DNA from: Eubacterium coprostanoligenes
GTDB lineage: Bacteria > Bacillota > Clostridia > Oscillospirales > Acutalibacteraceae
Reading direction: 5' to 3'
Length of the DNA stretch: 64,000 nucleotides
Assembly (NCBI RefSeq): GCF_900167205.1
Contig: NZ_FUWW01000001.1
Location: forward strand, 1 to 64,000
The notes below the pieces were generated by a model. The model had not been told where the DNA came from. It did no database searches and saw only the letters and a program-made list of their open reading frames with translations. Position numbers and translations under genes: made by a program. Positions 25,100 through 33,212 of the stretch are shown here, piece by piece (positions within the stretch are counted from its first letter, which is position 1; the number at the start of each line of letters is the position of its first letter).

Positions 25100-26704
25100 A
25101 TGTACAACAAAGAAATGCAGGAATCTATGAAAAAGGTTGCGGCAAACAGAGCGGAAAATGCCGCACTTGAACCTCGCCGTATGACTGCGGAGGAAAAGGA
25201 CACCCTCCTTGCAACCTATCACCCGGACTATAAGCAAGACCAATTTGCAACACTTCAAATCGGTCCGAATAAGGGCGAAAAAGTGCCTCTTGAGCTTGCG
25301 GATTTGCTTCAGGCTCACAGCAGAATCAACACAAAGGACATCAATCTTGACAAGGTTGACTATGATGTTGATGTTCTCATCATCGGCGGCGGCGGTGCAG
25401 GTGCATCGGCTGCGATTGAGGCAGACAACAACGGCGCTTCTTGTATGATTGTTACAAAGCTCCGTATCGGCGATGCAAACACAATGATGGCAGAGGGCGG
25501 TATTCAGGCTGCCGACAAGGAAAACGACTCCCCTGCACAGCACTATATCGACGCTTTCGGCGGCGGTCACTTTGCCGCAAAGCCTGAACTTCTTTACAAA
25601 CTTGTAAACGATGCTCCCGAGGCTATTCAGTGGCTTAACGACCTCGGCGTTGAGTTTGATAAAGCTCCTGACGGCACAATGATTACCACCCACGGCGGCG
25701 GTACATCACGCAAGAGAATGCACGCCGCAAAGGACTATTCGGGTGCGGAAATTATGAGAACTCTCCGTGATGAAGTTCAAAACAGACAAATTCCTGTTGT
25801 TGACTTTACGGCGGCTATTGAACTTATCAAGGACACAGAGGGCAAGGTTGCCGGTGCTGTTCTTCTTAATATGGAAACAGACGAAATCCTCATTGCAAAG
25901 GCAAAGACTGTCATCATCGCAACAGGCGGTGCAGGCAGACTTCACTATCAGGGCTTCCCAACTTCAAACCACTACGGTGCAACAGCCGACGGCCTTGTTC
26001 TCGGCTATCGTGCAGGCGCAAAGCTTCTTTATGCCGACACACTTCAGTATCACCCAACGGGTGCTGCTTATCCTGAACAGATTTTCGGTGCACTCGTAAC
26101 AGAAAAGGTTCGTTCTCTCGGTGCAAAACTTGTCAATGTAAACGGCGAAGTATTTATGCACCCGCTTGAAACCCGTGATGTTTCTGCGGCTTCTATCATT
26201 CGTGAGTGCTCAACAAACGGCAACGGTGTTCACACAGATGACGGCGTGGGCGTTTGGCTCGATACCCCTATGATTGAACTCAAGGGTGGCGAGGGCACAA
26301 TCGAAAAGAGAATTCCTGCCATGATGAGAATGTTCGGCAAGTACGGAATCGATATTCGCAAAGAGCCTATTCTCGTTTATCCGACCCTTCACTATCAAAA
26401 CGGCGGTCTTGACATCAAGGCTGACGGTATGACAGAGGTTGAAAACCTCTATGTTGCCGGTGAAGCTGTCGGCGGTATCCACGGCAGAAACCGACTTATG
26501 GGCAACTCACTTCTTGATGTTATCGTATTCGGCAGAAACGCAGGTAAACACGCTTCCGAAAAGTCAAAGAGCGTTGATGTTGCAGATCTCACTCTTTCTC
26601 ATGTTGACAGCTTTGAAGCAGAAATCAAGGACGCAGGCATTGAAACAGAAACTGTTTCACCAAAGCTTCTCCCGGACTATACTCGCAAAGTAAATAACAA
26701 ATAA
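25100..26704 (+). CDS. Fumarate reductase flavoprotein subunit (soluble, TfrA/FrdA-like)
   Basis: Reduces fumarate to succinate, 534 residues. The FAD Rossmann motif GGGGAGAS lies at residues 96-103, after an unusual N-terminal extension of about 90 residues. Fumarate reductase active-site positions are recognisable: His318 in QYHPTG, Glu335 in VTEK, Arg359 in ETRDVS, His431 in PTLHYQNGG and Arg465 in HGRNRLMGNSLLD. The histidine that covalently binds FAD in E. coli FrdA (in SHTVAAEGG) is Asn127 here (ANTMMAEGG), so FAD should be non-covalent. Absence of frdC/D-type membrane genes supports a soluble enzyme fed by the HdrABC-Flx proteins upstream. Last gene of the operon; AAGGAGG precedes ATG 25100. 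L-aspartate oxidase is a related alternative but does not fit the gene context. Confidence 0.8.
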   Translation: MYNKEMQESMKKVAANRAENAALEPRRMTAEEKDTLLATYHPDYKQDQFATLQIGPNKGEKVPLELADLLQAHSRINTKDINLDKVDYDVDVLIIGGGGAGASAAIEADNNGASCMIVTKLRIGDANTMMAEGGIQAADKENDSPAQHYIDAFGGGHFAAKPELLYKLVNDAPEAIQWLNDLGVEFDKAPDGTMITTHGGGTSRKRMHAAKDYSGAEIMRTLRDEVQNRQIPVVDFTAAIELIKDTEGKVAGAVLLNMETDEILIAKAKTVIIATGGAGRLHYQGFPTSNHYGATADGLVLGYRAGAKLLYADTLQYHPTGAAYPEQIFGALVTEKVRSLGAKLVNVNGEVFMHPLETRDVSAASIIRECSTNGNGVHTDDGVGVWLDTPMIELKGGEGTIEKRIPAMMRMFGKYGIDIRKEPILVYPTLHYQNGGLDIKADGMTEVENLYVAGEAVGGIHGRNRLMGNSLLDVIVFGRNAGKHASEKSKSVDVADLTLSHVDSFEAEIKDAGIETETVSPKLLPDYTRKVNNK

Positions 26705-26719
26705 GTATTAACTGAACAA

Positions 26720-26755
26720 GGCTCTCCTTGTTTGTTTTGAGGAGAGCCTATTTAT
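26720..26755 (+). terminator. Terminator of the fumC-hdr-flx-frd operon
   Basis: GGCTCTCCT and AGGAGAGCC form a 9-bp stem with an 11-nt loop, followed by TATTTATT. Confidence 0.78.
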
Positions 26756-26820
26756 TCGGTTTGTCAACTATATAGAGTGCGTTAGATGATATACTATATT
26801 GTTAATTATAAGGAGAAATT

Positions 26821-28044
26821 ATGGATTTCGGTATTGTGTCCGTTACGGGCGTAGCGTTTTTAACCTTTAGTGTGCTGGCTATTGCGGCAGTTGGCTACAC
26901 TCTCGGCAGAATTACCATTAAGGGAGTAAATCTCGGCACAGCAGGCGTGTTCATTGTTGCCCTGCTGTTCGGTGCGTTTTTGTTCCCTGTTCTTGATGAC
27001 CAGCTTATGGTGGGCGATGAGGCAGTTTCGTTCACCAAAGAAGCTCTTAAAATTATAGAAAATCTCGGACTTATTTTCTTTGTCACTTCGGTCGGCTTCA
27101 TCGCAGGACCAAAGTTTTTCAGAAATATGAAAAAGAATTTTAAGTCCTATGTTCTTTTAGGAATTGTGATTATTGCTTCCGCTTCGCTTGTGTGTGCACT
27201 TTGCGTGCTCATCGGCGGCAAGCTCACATCTGTTGACCACGAAACTTTCAAGTCAACTATGGTCGGCTTGTTTGCGGGTGCGTTGACTTCAACCCCGGCA
27301 TTCTCCGCTTCAAAAGAGGCGGTTGCCGAAATGGGCGCTCACTACGAGGACGCTGTTTCGGCTGGCTATGCAATAGCTTACCTTTTCGGTGTAATCGGCG
27401 TTGTTCTTTTCGTTCAGATTATTCCGAAAATCACAAAGGCAGATATGGCAGAGGAACTCAAAAAAATCTCTGTTGAGGCAAGCGAATCGTCAAAAAAGAG
27501 CGACGACAAAAAACTTGTTTTGCTTGACGAACTCGGCTTTACTCCGTTTTCGCTTGCAGCGATTTTGGGCGTTATGCTCGGCTCAATCAAGCTCAAGGGC
27601 TTTTCGCTTACCACAACGGGCGGTTGCATTTTGGTTGCCCTCGTGTTCGGTCACTTCGGCAGAATAGGAAAAATCAGCATTATGCCGGAGCAGTCGGTTC
27701 TCCGCACATTAAGAGAACTCGGACTTATGATGTTCCTTATAGGTGCAGGTGTATCGGGCGGTGCAAAATTCGTGCAGTATTTTGAGCCTGTGTACTTCCT
27801 CTACGGTGCGTTGCTCACACTCGTTCCGATGGTCATCGGCTATGTGTTTGCAAAATTCGTTCTCAAAATGCCACTTCTCAACAACCTCGGCTCAATCACC
27901 GGCGGTATGACAAGTACCCCGGCGCTCGGCACGCTCATCAGCGTTGCAGGCTCGGAGGATGTTGCTTCGGCTTATGCGGCAACCTATCCTGTTGCCCTCA
28001 TCAGCGTAGTAATCGCATCAAAATTGATTATTATGTTCTGTTGA
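26821..28044 (+). CDS. AspT/SucE-family dicarboxylate or amino-acid exchanger
   Basis: A polytopic membrane carrier of 407 residues. Two homologous halves each carry the family motif: GALTSTPAF (about residue 155) and GGMTSTPAL (about residue 362), with GYAIAYLFGVIGVVLF typical of the aspartate:alanine exchanger family. The usual central TrkA_C regulatory domains (full family length is about 550 residues) are missing; a short Lys/Ser-rich loop (about residues 208-235) replaces them. The family includes AspT (aspartate/alanine) and SucE1 (succinate efflux). Its position directly behind a fumarate reductase operon makes succinate export or dicarboxylate exchange a reasonable guess, not a proof. 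It has its own AAGGAG site and lies after the operon terminator. Confidence 0.72.
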   Translation: MDFGIVSVTGVAFLTFSVLAIAAVGYTLGRITIKGVNLGTAGVFIVALLFGAFLFPVLDDQLMVGDEAVSFTKEALKIIENLGLIFFVTSVGFIAGPKFFRNMKKNFKSYVLLGIVIIASASLVCALCVLIGGKLTSVDHETFKSTMVGLFAGALTSTPAFSASKEAVAEMGAHYEDAVSAGYAIAYLFGVIGVVLFVQIIPKITKADMAEELKKISVEASESSKKSDDKKLVLLDELGFTPFSLAAILGVMLGSIKLKGFSLTTTGGCILVALVFGHFGRIGKISIMPEQSVLRTLRELGLMMFLIGAGVSGGAKFVQYFEPVYFLYGALLTLVPMVIGYVFAKFVLKMPLLNNLGSITGGMTSTPALGTLISVAGSEDVASAYAATYPVALISVVIASKLIIMFC

Positions 28045-28047
28045 TAT

Positions 28048-28090
28048 AAAAAAGACGCTTCGTTCCGCATTTCACGGACGAAGCGTTTTT
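28048..28090. terminator. Bidirectional terminator between converging genes
   Basis: ACGCTTCGT-T-CCG pairs with CGG-ACGAAGCGT, flanked by A-run and T-run, serving the carrier (plus) and the thioredoxin-reductase-like gene (minus). Confidence 0.88.
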
Positions 28091-28104
28091 GAATTATTCG
28101 TTTT

Positions 28105-28965
28105 TTAGGAGAGCTTGTCTAATTCACTCAAGTATTTCACGGCACTGTGGGCGGCAATGTTTCCCTCGCCGACCGCCTTTGCAATTTGGTACGGAGTGCC
28201 TGTGCAGTCGCCTGCGGCAAAGCATCCGTCAATGCTCGTTTTCATATTTTTGTCCACAACAATACTGCCGTTTTGCACCTCGAGTTTGTTCAGCAGAACA
28301 TCCGCAGAAACAGCCTGTTTGATGAAAAATACGCCGTCAACATCAAGATTTGTGCCGTCTGCAAGCTCAATGCCCGATACCTTGCTGTCACCGATAACCG
28401 CAGTAATTATTGATTTAAGATGCGTAACATTCGCCTTGTCAATTTTCGATGTGAACTTGTGCGAATAGTAGACCTCACTTGCAAGGTCGCTCAAATATTC
28501 AACTTCTTCCTCGCCGTCTGCATTGTCGCAGAACACGGCGATTTTTTTGTCTTTGTACAACATTCCGTCACAGGTTGCGCAGTAGCTCACGCCCCTGCCG
28601 AGAAGTTCTCGTTCCTTCGGCAACGGCTTGATTGTTTCAGCGCCGAGGCATAGAATAACAGACCTTGCTTCAAACATTTTGCGGTTTGCAAGCAGGGTGA
28701 ATTTGTCTTTCATATTATATATACCCGTGATTCGTTCCTCGGTGATTTCAATCCCCATTGAGTCGAGATGTTCACGCATTTTTGCGTTCAGTTCTTTGCC
28801 CGAAATATTTGGCAAACCCGGATAGTTGTTGATTTTTTCCGATATTTCTACCTTGTGCGAAAGCTCGTTTTGACCGAACAGCACAATGGATTTGTTCCTG
28901 ATTTTGCAGTTGATTGCCGATGAAATTCCCGCAGGTCCACTGCCGATGATTGCAACATCAAACAT
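28105..28965 (-). CDS. Thioredoxin-reductase-like flavoprotein lacking the NADPH motif
   Basis: A flavin disulfide reductase of 286 residues. The FAD motif GSGPAG is at residues 8-13, the redox CATC of SYCATCDG is near residue 130, and the C-terminal FAD block is AGDCTGTPYQIAKAVGEG. The second nucleotide-binding site is degenerate: where NADPH-dependent TrxB has G-G-G-x-S/N-A and later H-R-R, this protein has FCDNADGEEEVEYL and SHKFTSK. That resembles the pyridine-nucleotide-independent (ferredoxin-linked or diverged) flavin thioredoxin reductases described in clostridia. It is also slightly short (TrxB is about 310). AAAGGA ribosome site. The electron donor is therefore probably not NADPH; ferredoxin is the best guess. 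Confidence 0.78.
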   Translation of the reverse strand: MFDVAIIGSGPAGISSAINCKIRNKSIVLFGQNELSHKVEISEKINNYPGLPNISGKELNAKMREHLDSMGIEITEERITGIYNMKDKFTLLANRKMFEARSVILCLGAETIKPLPKERELLGRGVSYCATCDGMLYKDKKIAVFCDNADGEEEVEYLSDLASEVYYSHKFTSKIDKANVTHLKSIITAVIGDSKVSGIELADGTNLDVDGVFFIKQAVSADVLLNKLEVQNGSIVVDKNMKTSIDGCFAAGDCTGTPYQIAKAVGEGNIAAHSAVKYLSELDKLS

Positions 28966-29000
28966 AGCGTCACTTCCTTTATAATATTTATATAATATTT

Positions 29001-29029
29001 ATTATACCACATCTTGAATTTAATTTCCA
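29001..29029 (-). promoter_or_regulatory. Promoter of the thioredoxin-reductase-like gene
   Basis: On the minus strand, a weak TGGAAA, 17-bp spacer and TATAAT, 36 bp before the start codon. Confidence 0.45.
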
Positions 29030-29050
29030 TTGATAACAAAATTTAGTATG

Positions 29051-29079
29051 TTGCCTTTTTTTACAATTTGTGATAATAT
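29051..29079 (+). promoter_or_regulatory. Promoter of the glucosaminidase-like gene
   Basis: TTGCCT (29051-29056), 17-bp spacer, TAATAT (29074-29079). It lies divergently to the promoter at 29001-29029. Confidence 0.55.
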
Positions 29080-29135
29080 ATATGCAGAAAGTTACAAATT
29101 GTAATAATTTGAATGCTTCACACAGGAGGTACAAA

Positions 29136-30620
29136 ATGAAAAAGTTTATTTCGCTTGTGATGTCGGCTGTAATGCTTGTTTCAAGCGTCGCTGTCGGAAT
29201 AACCGTTCAGGCAGGAACAGTTGAAGATAATTTGAGAGCACAGGGTTTTCCAGAGTCGTATATTGAGGATTTGGCGACCTTGCAAAAGGCTCACCCAAAT
29301 TGGAAGTTTGTTGCATTTAAAACAGGGCTTGATTTTGATGATGCTGTCAAAGGCGAATTGTCGGGAACACCTACAACGGAGGAAAATCTTCGAGCTTATC
29401 TCGACCCTCGTAATTGGCTCAATGAAAAATATGTTTTCCAGTTTGAAAGCATCAGAAAGAGCGATGCAGTTCAGTCTGTTTCAAGTGTAAACGCTATTCT
29501 CAAAAACACTTGGATGGCAAACAGCAAGATAAATTATTTTGACACTCAAGGTGTCAGCAAAACGGTCACAGAAGTGAATACATATGCCGATGCAATGATT
29601 AAGGCTTCAAACGACACAAATTTGAGTGCAAACTATATCGCTGCAAAAATCCGTCAGGAAAATGGTAGAACAGAAAATACAGCAACTGCTGTTTGCGGAA
29701 AAAAAGAGCCGTTCAAAGGCATTTATAACTATTTTAATATCGGTGCTTACACAACCGCTATGGACGGTCTTGCTTGGGCGGCAGGATTTTTAAAAGCAAA
29801 CAAGGACACCGTGCTTTTTGACGGTGCAAATGCCACGGCTAAACCGATTGTCACAGTTTCAAACGGTCAGCGAATGGCATATATCAAAGAAGAGGGTGAC
29901 TATTACAGAGTTACACTCTATGATGAACTTGACAACGGAAAATATGACGATAAGGAAATCGGCTACATTCTCAAATCGGATGTAAATACAACATATATGG
30001 GCAATTACGGCAGACCGTGGACAGACCCTAATAAGGCTATTTATAATGGTGCAAAGTACATTGCAAACGGTTATCTTACATATCAGTTCACAATGTATTT
30101 GCAAAAGTACAATGTCAATTCACAGTCGGGCAGTTTGTACAGACATGAATATATGACAAATGTCAGCGGTGCGGCAAGTGAGGGCTATCATCTTTACAGC
30201 GGATATGCAAAGGCAGGACTTTTGAACAGTGCTCACACATTTTACATTCCTGTTTTCAACAATATGCCGAATGATAACTCTAATATCACAACAACTGCTC
30301 CAACAACCACAACCAAGAACTACACTCCTGCAAAGGTTAAGCTCACAAGCCTCACTGCACTTAAAGGTCACAAGATTAAGGCAAAGTGGAACAAGTGCTC
30401 AACTTCTGCAACAGGCTATCAAATTTATTGGGCAAAGGACAAGAAGTTCAAGAAAGTTGTTGCAAAGACAACTACAAGAGGCAGGTCAAAGGTTACCTAC
30501 ACAGGCAAAAACTTCACCAAGGGCAGAAAGTATTATGTACGAATCAGAGCCTATAAAAAGGCAGGAGGCAAAACATATTACGGCCCATGGTCAAATATCA
30601 AAGCAAAGACTTCTAAATAA
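29136..30620 (+). CDS. Secreted N-acetylglucosaminidase-like protein with FN3-type C-terminus
   Basis: Likely a peptidoglycan hydrolase (494 residues). Residues 1-27 form a signal peptide. The sequence SYIEDLATLQKAHPNWKFVAF and YIAAKIRQENGRTENTATAVCG...FNIGAYTTAMDGLAWAAG (in part) is typical of LytD/mannosyl-glycoprotein endo-beta-N-acetylglucosaminidase family domains in clostridia; the Glu of RQENG is a candidate catalytic acid. A Thr-rich linker (about residue 395) leads to a C-terminal fibronectin-III-like module (ATGYQIYWAKDKKFKKV, KYYVRIRAYKK, YGPWS). A closely similar module opens the 36085 gene. I start at ATG 29136 with AGGAGGT five bases upstream. Confidence 0.78.
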   Translation: MKKFISLVMSAVMLVSSVAVGITVQAGTVEDNLRAQGFPESYIEDLATLQKAHPNWKFVAFKTGLDFDDAVKGELSGTPTTEENLRAYLDPRNWLNEKYVFQFESIRKSDAVQSVSSVNAILKNTWMANSKINYFDTQGVSKTVTEVNTYADAMIKASNDTNLSANYIAAKIRQENGRTENTATAVCGKKEPFKGIYNYFNIGAYTTAMDGLAWAAGFLKANKDTVLFDGANATAKPIVTVSNGQRMAYIKEEGDYYRVTLYDELDNGKYDDKEIGYILKSDVNTTYMGNYGRPWTDPNKAIYNGAKYIANGYLTYQFTMYLQKYNVNSQSGSLYRHEYMTNVSGAASEGYHLYSGYAKAGLLNSAHTFYIPVFNNMPNDNSNITTTAPTTTTKNYTPAKVKLTSLTALKGHKIKAKWNKCSTSATGYQIYWAKDKKFKKVVAKTTTRGRSKVTYTGKNFTKGRKYYVRIRAYKKAGGKTYYGPWSNIKAKTSK

Positions 30621-30643
30621 TATATACCTATTATAAATATAAG

Positions 30644-30681
30644 AGCAGGTAAGGATTCATTCCTTGCCTGCTCATTTTTAT
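30644..30681. terminator. Bidirectional terminator
   Basis: GAGCAGG...CCTGCTC with an internal AAGGA/TTCCTT stem, followed by ATTTTTAT. Serves the glucosaminidase gene (plus) and vanW-like gene (minus). Confidence 0.85.
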
Positions 30682-30687
30682 GACTTT

Positions 30688-31575
30688 TTAGTTGTGGTTT
30701 TCTTGCCTTTTTTGTCTTTGTCCTTTTTTGTCTTTCTTGTTCTTGTCACTCTTTTTGGTTGTGGTTGGCTTTGGCTTCGGCTTGCTGTATTTGCTGACGG
30801 TTCGGTAGTTTTGCTTGCCGTCAACCGTTCTTGTAAGGATGTATTGGTCGCCGTCTTTTTTGATGTTGATTTTCACATTGTTCGGCTTAACATCTTTCTT
30901 GCCGTAGAGCTTGCAAGTGAGCTTTCCGCCCTCGCAAGTCATCTTTATTCTGACATCGCATCCAAGAGTGTTTTTGAACTTGAAGTCCTTGCTGTTCCAT
31001 TGCACCGTGGCATCTCCGCCGAGCGGAACATATCCGATTTCAAGCGAATGATTTGTTCTGTACACAATTTCAACATTCGCACGGAGCACGCACTCAAACA
31101 GGGTGGAGCTGACTTGACAAACGCCACCGCCAAGACCGTCAACAAATTCGCCTCCGTTGATGACCTTTGCGGTTTCGTAGCCTGCCGTGATTGTTCGCTT
31201 GCCGACAGTTTGGTTGAATGAGAACACCGCATCATCAGGAATTTTGATGTTGTTCAGCTTGCTGACTGCTGCTTTGAGATTTGCCGTTCTTGTTTCGTCA
31301 CTTGAACGATAATATGAGGTGTATGTAGCAAGCTCATACGGATAGTCGCCCTCGCTGTCTTTTGACAAGCCCGGATAGACTTTCATCGTGTCGCTTTCTT
31401 TAAATGTTGTTTCCAAGTCCTCTGTTGTGGTCGGCTTGGTTGTAGTTTCGGTTGTGGTTTCGCTTGTTTCCTCTTCCTTGTCACCGCCTGCCGTACAGCC
31501 TGTTACTGTGCAGATGATAATGGTTAATATAAGCAAAACCGCAATTATATTTTTGTTTCTTTTCTTCTTCATCAC
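30688..31575 (-). CDS. VanW-family lipoprotein
   Basis: A membrane-anchored extracytoplasmic protein of 295 residues. The N-terminus has a basic start, a hydrophobic core and a lipobox ending VTGC, then a Thr/Glu-rich linker. The VanW domain spans about residues 95-225: FSFNQTVGKRT, GGEFVDGLGGGVCQVSSTLF and RTNHSLEIGYVPLGGDATV are its signature blocks. The C-terminus is Lys/Pro-rich. VanW domains occur in vancomycin clusters and widely in wall-associated clostridial proteins; the biochemical role is unknown. It follows glmU by 15 bp, so the two are probably co-transcribed. Confidence 0.82.
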   Translation of the reverse strand: MMKKKRNKNIIAVLLILTIIICTVTGCTAGGDKEEETSETTTETTTKPTTTEDLETTFKESDTMKVYPGLSKDSEGDYPYELATYTSYYRSSDETRTANLKAAVSKLNNIKIPDDAVFSFNQTVGKRTITAGYETAKVINGGEFVDGLGGGVCQVSSTLFECVLRANVEIVYRTNHSLEIGYVPLGGDATVQWNSKDFKFKNTLGCDVRIKMTCEGGKLTCKLYGKKDVKPNNVKINIKKDGDQYILTRTVDGKQNYRTVSKYSKPKPKPTTTKKSDKNKKDKKGQRQKRQENHN

Positions 31576-31590
31576 AAATGTGCCTTTTAT

Positions 31591-32979
31591 TTATTTCTGA
31601 TTTTTGTATGGCTTTTTCTCGGCTACCCAGCCCTCTTTGTTCACTTGTCTTGCCCTTGCAATAGAAAGTGCTTCGTCAGGGATGTTGTCGGTGATTGTTG
31701 AGCCTGCCGCAATGTATGCCATTTCGCCCACCTTAACAGGAGCGATAAGGTTTGTGTTGCAACCGATGAACGCACCGTCACCGATTTCGCATCTTGATTT
31801 AACCTTGCCGTCATAGTTGCAGGTTACCGTTCCACATCCGAAGTTTACATTGCTTCCCACATCACTGTCGCCAATGTAGGTGAGGTGAGCACTCTTTGTG
31901 CCCTCGCCGACAACAGAGTTTTTAACTTCAACAAAGTTGCCGATGTGCACGCCTTTTTTGAGCACGCTGTTTGCTCTTACCTTAACAAACGGACCGCAGT
32001 CAACACCGTCCTCAATTGCAGAATCAGTGATTTTGCAGTTGTCAAGAACAACCTCGTTGCCGATTGTTGAATTGTCAATCCAAGTGTTCGGACCGATAAC
32101 ACAGTTGTCACCGATTACAGTGTTGCCGATGATGATTGTGTTTGGCAAAATTCTTGTTGATGAGCCGATTTTTACATCCTTGCCAATCATAATACCGTCT
32201 GTGCAAGGAATGTCAACACCGTTTGTCATATGATTGTCGTTGATGTTTCTTCTCATAATGTTGTTGAGAATGTTGAGCTGTTTTCTGTCGTTTGCGCCCA
32301 AAACGGTTTCGTTGTTCTCGCAGATGTATGCGCCTGCGTTCTCGCCCTTTTTGATGAGGATTTCAAGGCTGTCTGTGAGATAGTATTCGTTTTGTGCGTT
32401 TTCGTTTGTAATGTGGTCAAGCGCATAGAGGAGTTCGTTTCCCTTGAACCAATATGTTCCCGCATTCGATTCGTTGATTTTTTTCTGCTCCTCATTTGCG
32501 TCTTTGTGCTCGATGATACGCTCAAGCACACCGTTTTCGTCACGCTTGATGTGACCGATTCCGTTTGTGTCCTCAACAATTGCGGAAATAAGGGTGATTG
32601 CGTTGCCGTTCTCCTTGTGGTATTCGTATGCCTTGTTCATTGTTTCGGCATCCATAAGCGGACCGTCACCGTTGAGAATCAAAATGTCGTCGTCCTTGTG
32701 GGCAGAGATAAATTCTCTTGCCTGCATAACAGCATGTCCCGTGCCGAGCTGTGGCTCTTGAAGTGCTGTTTTGATGTTGCTGTCGTAGTTTGCAAGCCAG
32801 CCCTCAACAATGTCGTGTCTGTATCCTGTGATAACGCAGACATCTTCTGCGCCTGCCTCCTTTACAGCGTCAACAACATATTTAATCATAGGTTCAAAAA
32901 TAACTTCGCACATAACTTTTGGTGCGTCCGTTTTCATTCTTGTTCCCTTGCCGCCTGCAAGTATGATTGCACACTTCAT
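31591..32979 (-). CDS. glmU: Bifunctional UDP-GlcNAc pyrophosphorylase / GlcN-1-P acetyltransferase
   Basis: Makes UDP-N-acetylglucosamine for peptidoglycan and wall polymers: acetylates glucosamine-1-phosphate and transfers uridylyl from UTP. The 462-residue length is normal. The N-terminal pyrophosphorylase domain opens with LAGGKGTRMKTDAPKVM and includes LNGDGPLM and AGTYWF. From about residue 250 a left-handed beta-helix of hexapeptide repeats follows, with the acetyltransferase block AHLTYIGDSDVG...NFGCGTVTCNYDG. Followed closely by the vanW-like gene. Confidence 0.94.
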   Translation of the reverse strand: MKCAIILAGGKGTRMKTDAPKVMCEVIFEPMIKYVVDAVKEAGAEDVCVITGYRHDIVEGWLANYDSNIKTALQEPQLGTGHAVMQAREFISAHKDDDILILNGDGPLMDAETMNKAYEYHKENGNAITLISAIVEDTNGIGHIKRDENGVLERIIEHKDANEEQKKINESNAGTYWFKGNELLYALDHITNENAQNEYYLTDSLEILIKKGENAGAYICENNETVLGANDRKQLNILNNIMRRNINDNHMTNGVDIPCTDGIMIGKDVKIGSSTRILPNTIIIGNTVIGDNCVIGPNTWIDNSTIGNEVVLDNCKITDSAIEDGVDCGPFVKVRANSVLKKGVHIGNFVEVKNSVVGEGTKSAHLTYIGDSDVGSNVNFGCGTVTCNYDGKVKSRCEIGDGAFIGCNTNLIAPVKVGEMAYIAAGSTITDNIPDEALSIARARQVNKEGWVAEKKPYKNQK

Positions 32980-33027
32980 ATAATCTAACCTCTTTCGATA
33001 GTAGTAAATAAAATATCAGTTTGGTAT

Positions 33028-33056
33028 ATTATGCACCTTTTCCACCGAATTTTCAA
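33028..33056 (-). promoter_or_regulatory. Promoter of glmU
   Basis: On the minus strand TTGAAA, 17-bp spacer, CATAAT, about 50 bp before the start. Confidence 0.5.
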
Positions 33057-33105
33057 CCGTTTTATAGTATATTTATAATTATTCCTTAAATATTCAAAAA
33101 AATGT

Positions 33106-33134
33106 TTGAAATTGCGGTTATTCTATGTTATACT
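33106..33134 (+). promoter_or_regulatory. Promoter of ppdK
   Basis: TTGAAA (33106-33111), 17-bp spacer, TATACT (33129-33134). Confidence 0.65.
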
Positions 33135-33143
33135 TTTATCGGA

Positions 33144-33176
33144 TTATTCTGCGTTGTCGTATTTTCCGCAGAATAA
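33144..33176 (+). promoter_or_regulatory. Hairpin or operator at the ppdK transcript start
   Basis: Perfect 10-bp arms TTATTCTGCG (33144-33153) and CGCAGAATAA (33167-33176) around a 13-nt centre. It begins about ten bases after the -10, so it would either form a 5'-terminal stem-loop on the mRNA (a stabiliser) or be a repressor site. Confidence 0.55.
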
Positions 33177-33212
33177 ACAACAATGTATTTAATATTTTAG
33201 GAGGTAACTCAA

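Noticed and set aside
25025-25693. Minus-strand open frame of 222 codons opposite frdB/frdA
   Set aside because: Shadow frame, Cys/Val/Leu-rich composition, covers the junction of two well-supported genes.
26790-26815. TTGTTAATTATAAGG upstream of the AspT/SucE-type gene as a Rex site
   Set aside because: Only a single half-site; the second half does not match.
32230-32988. Long plus-strand open frame opposite glmU (252 codons)
   Set aside because: Antisense shadow of glmU; residue make-up rich in Val/Cys/Phe as expected for reverse-complement frames of a real gene, no ribosome site.
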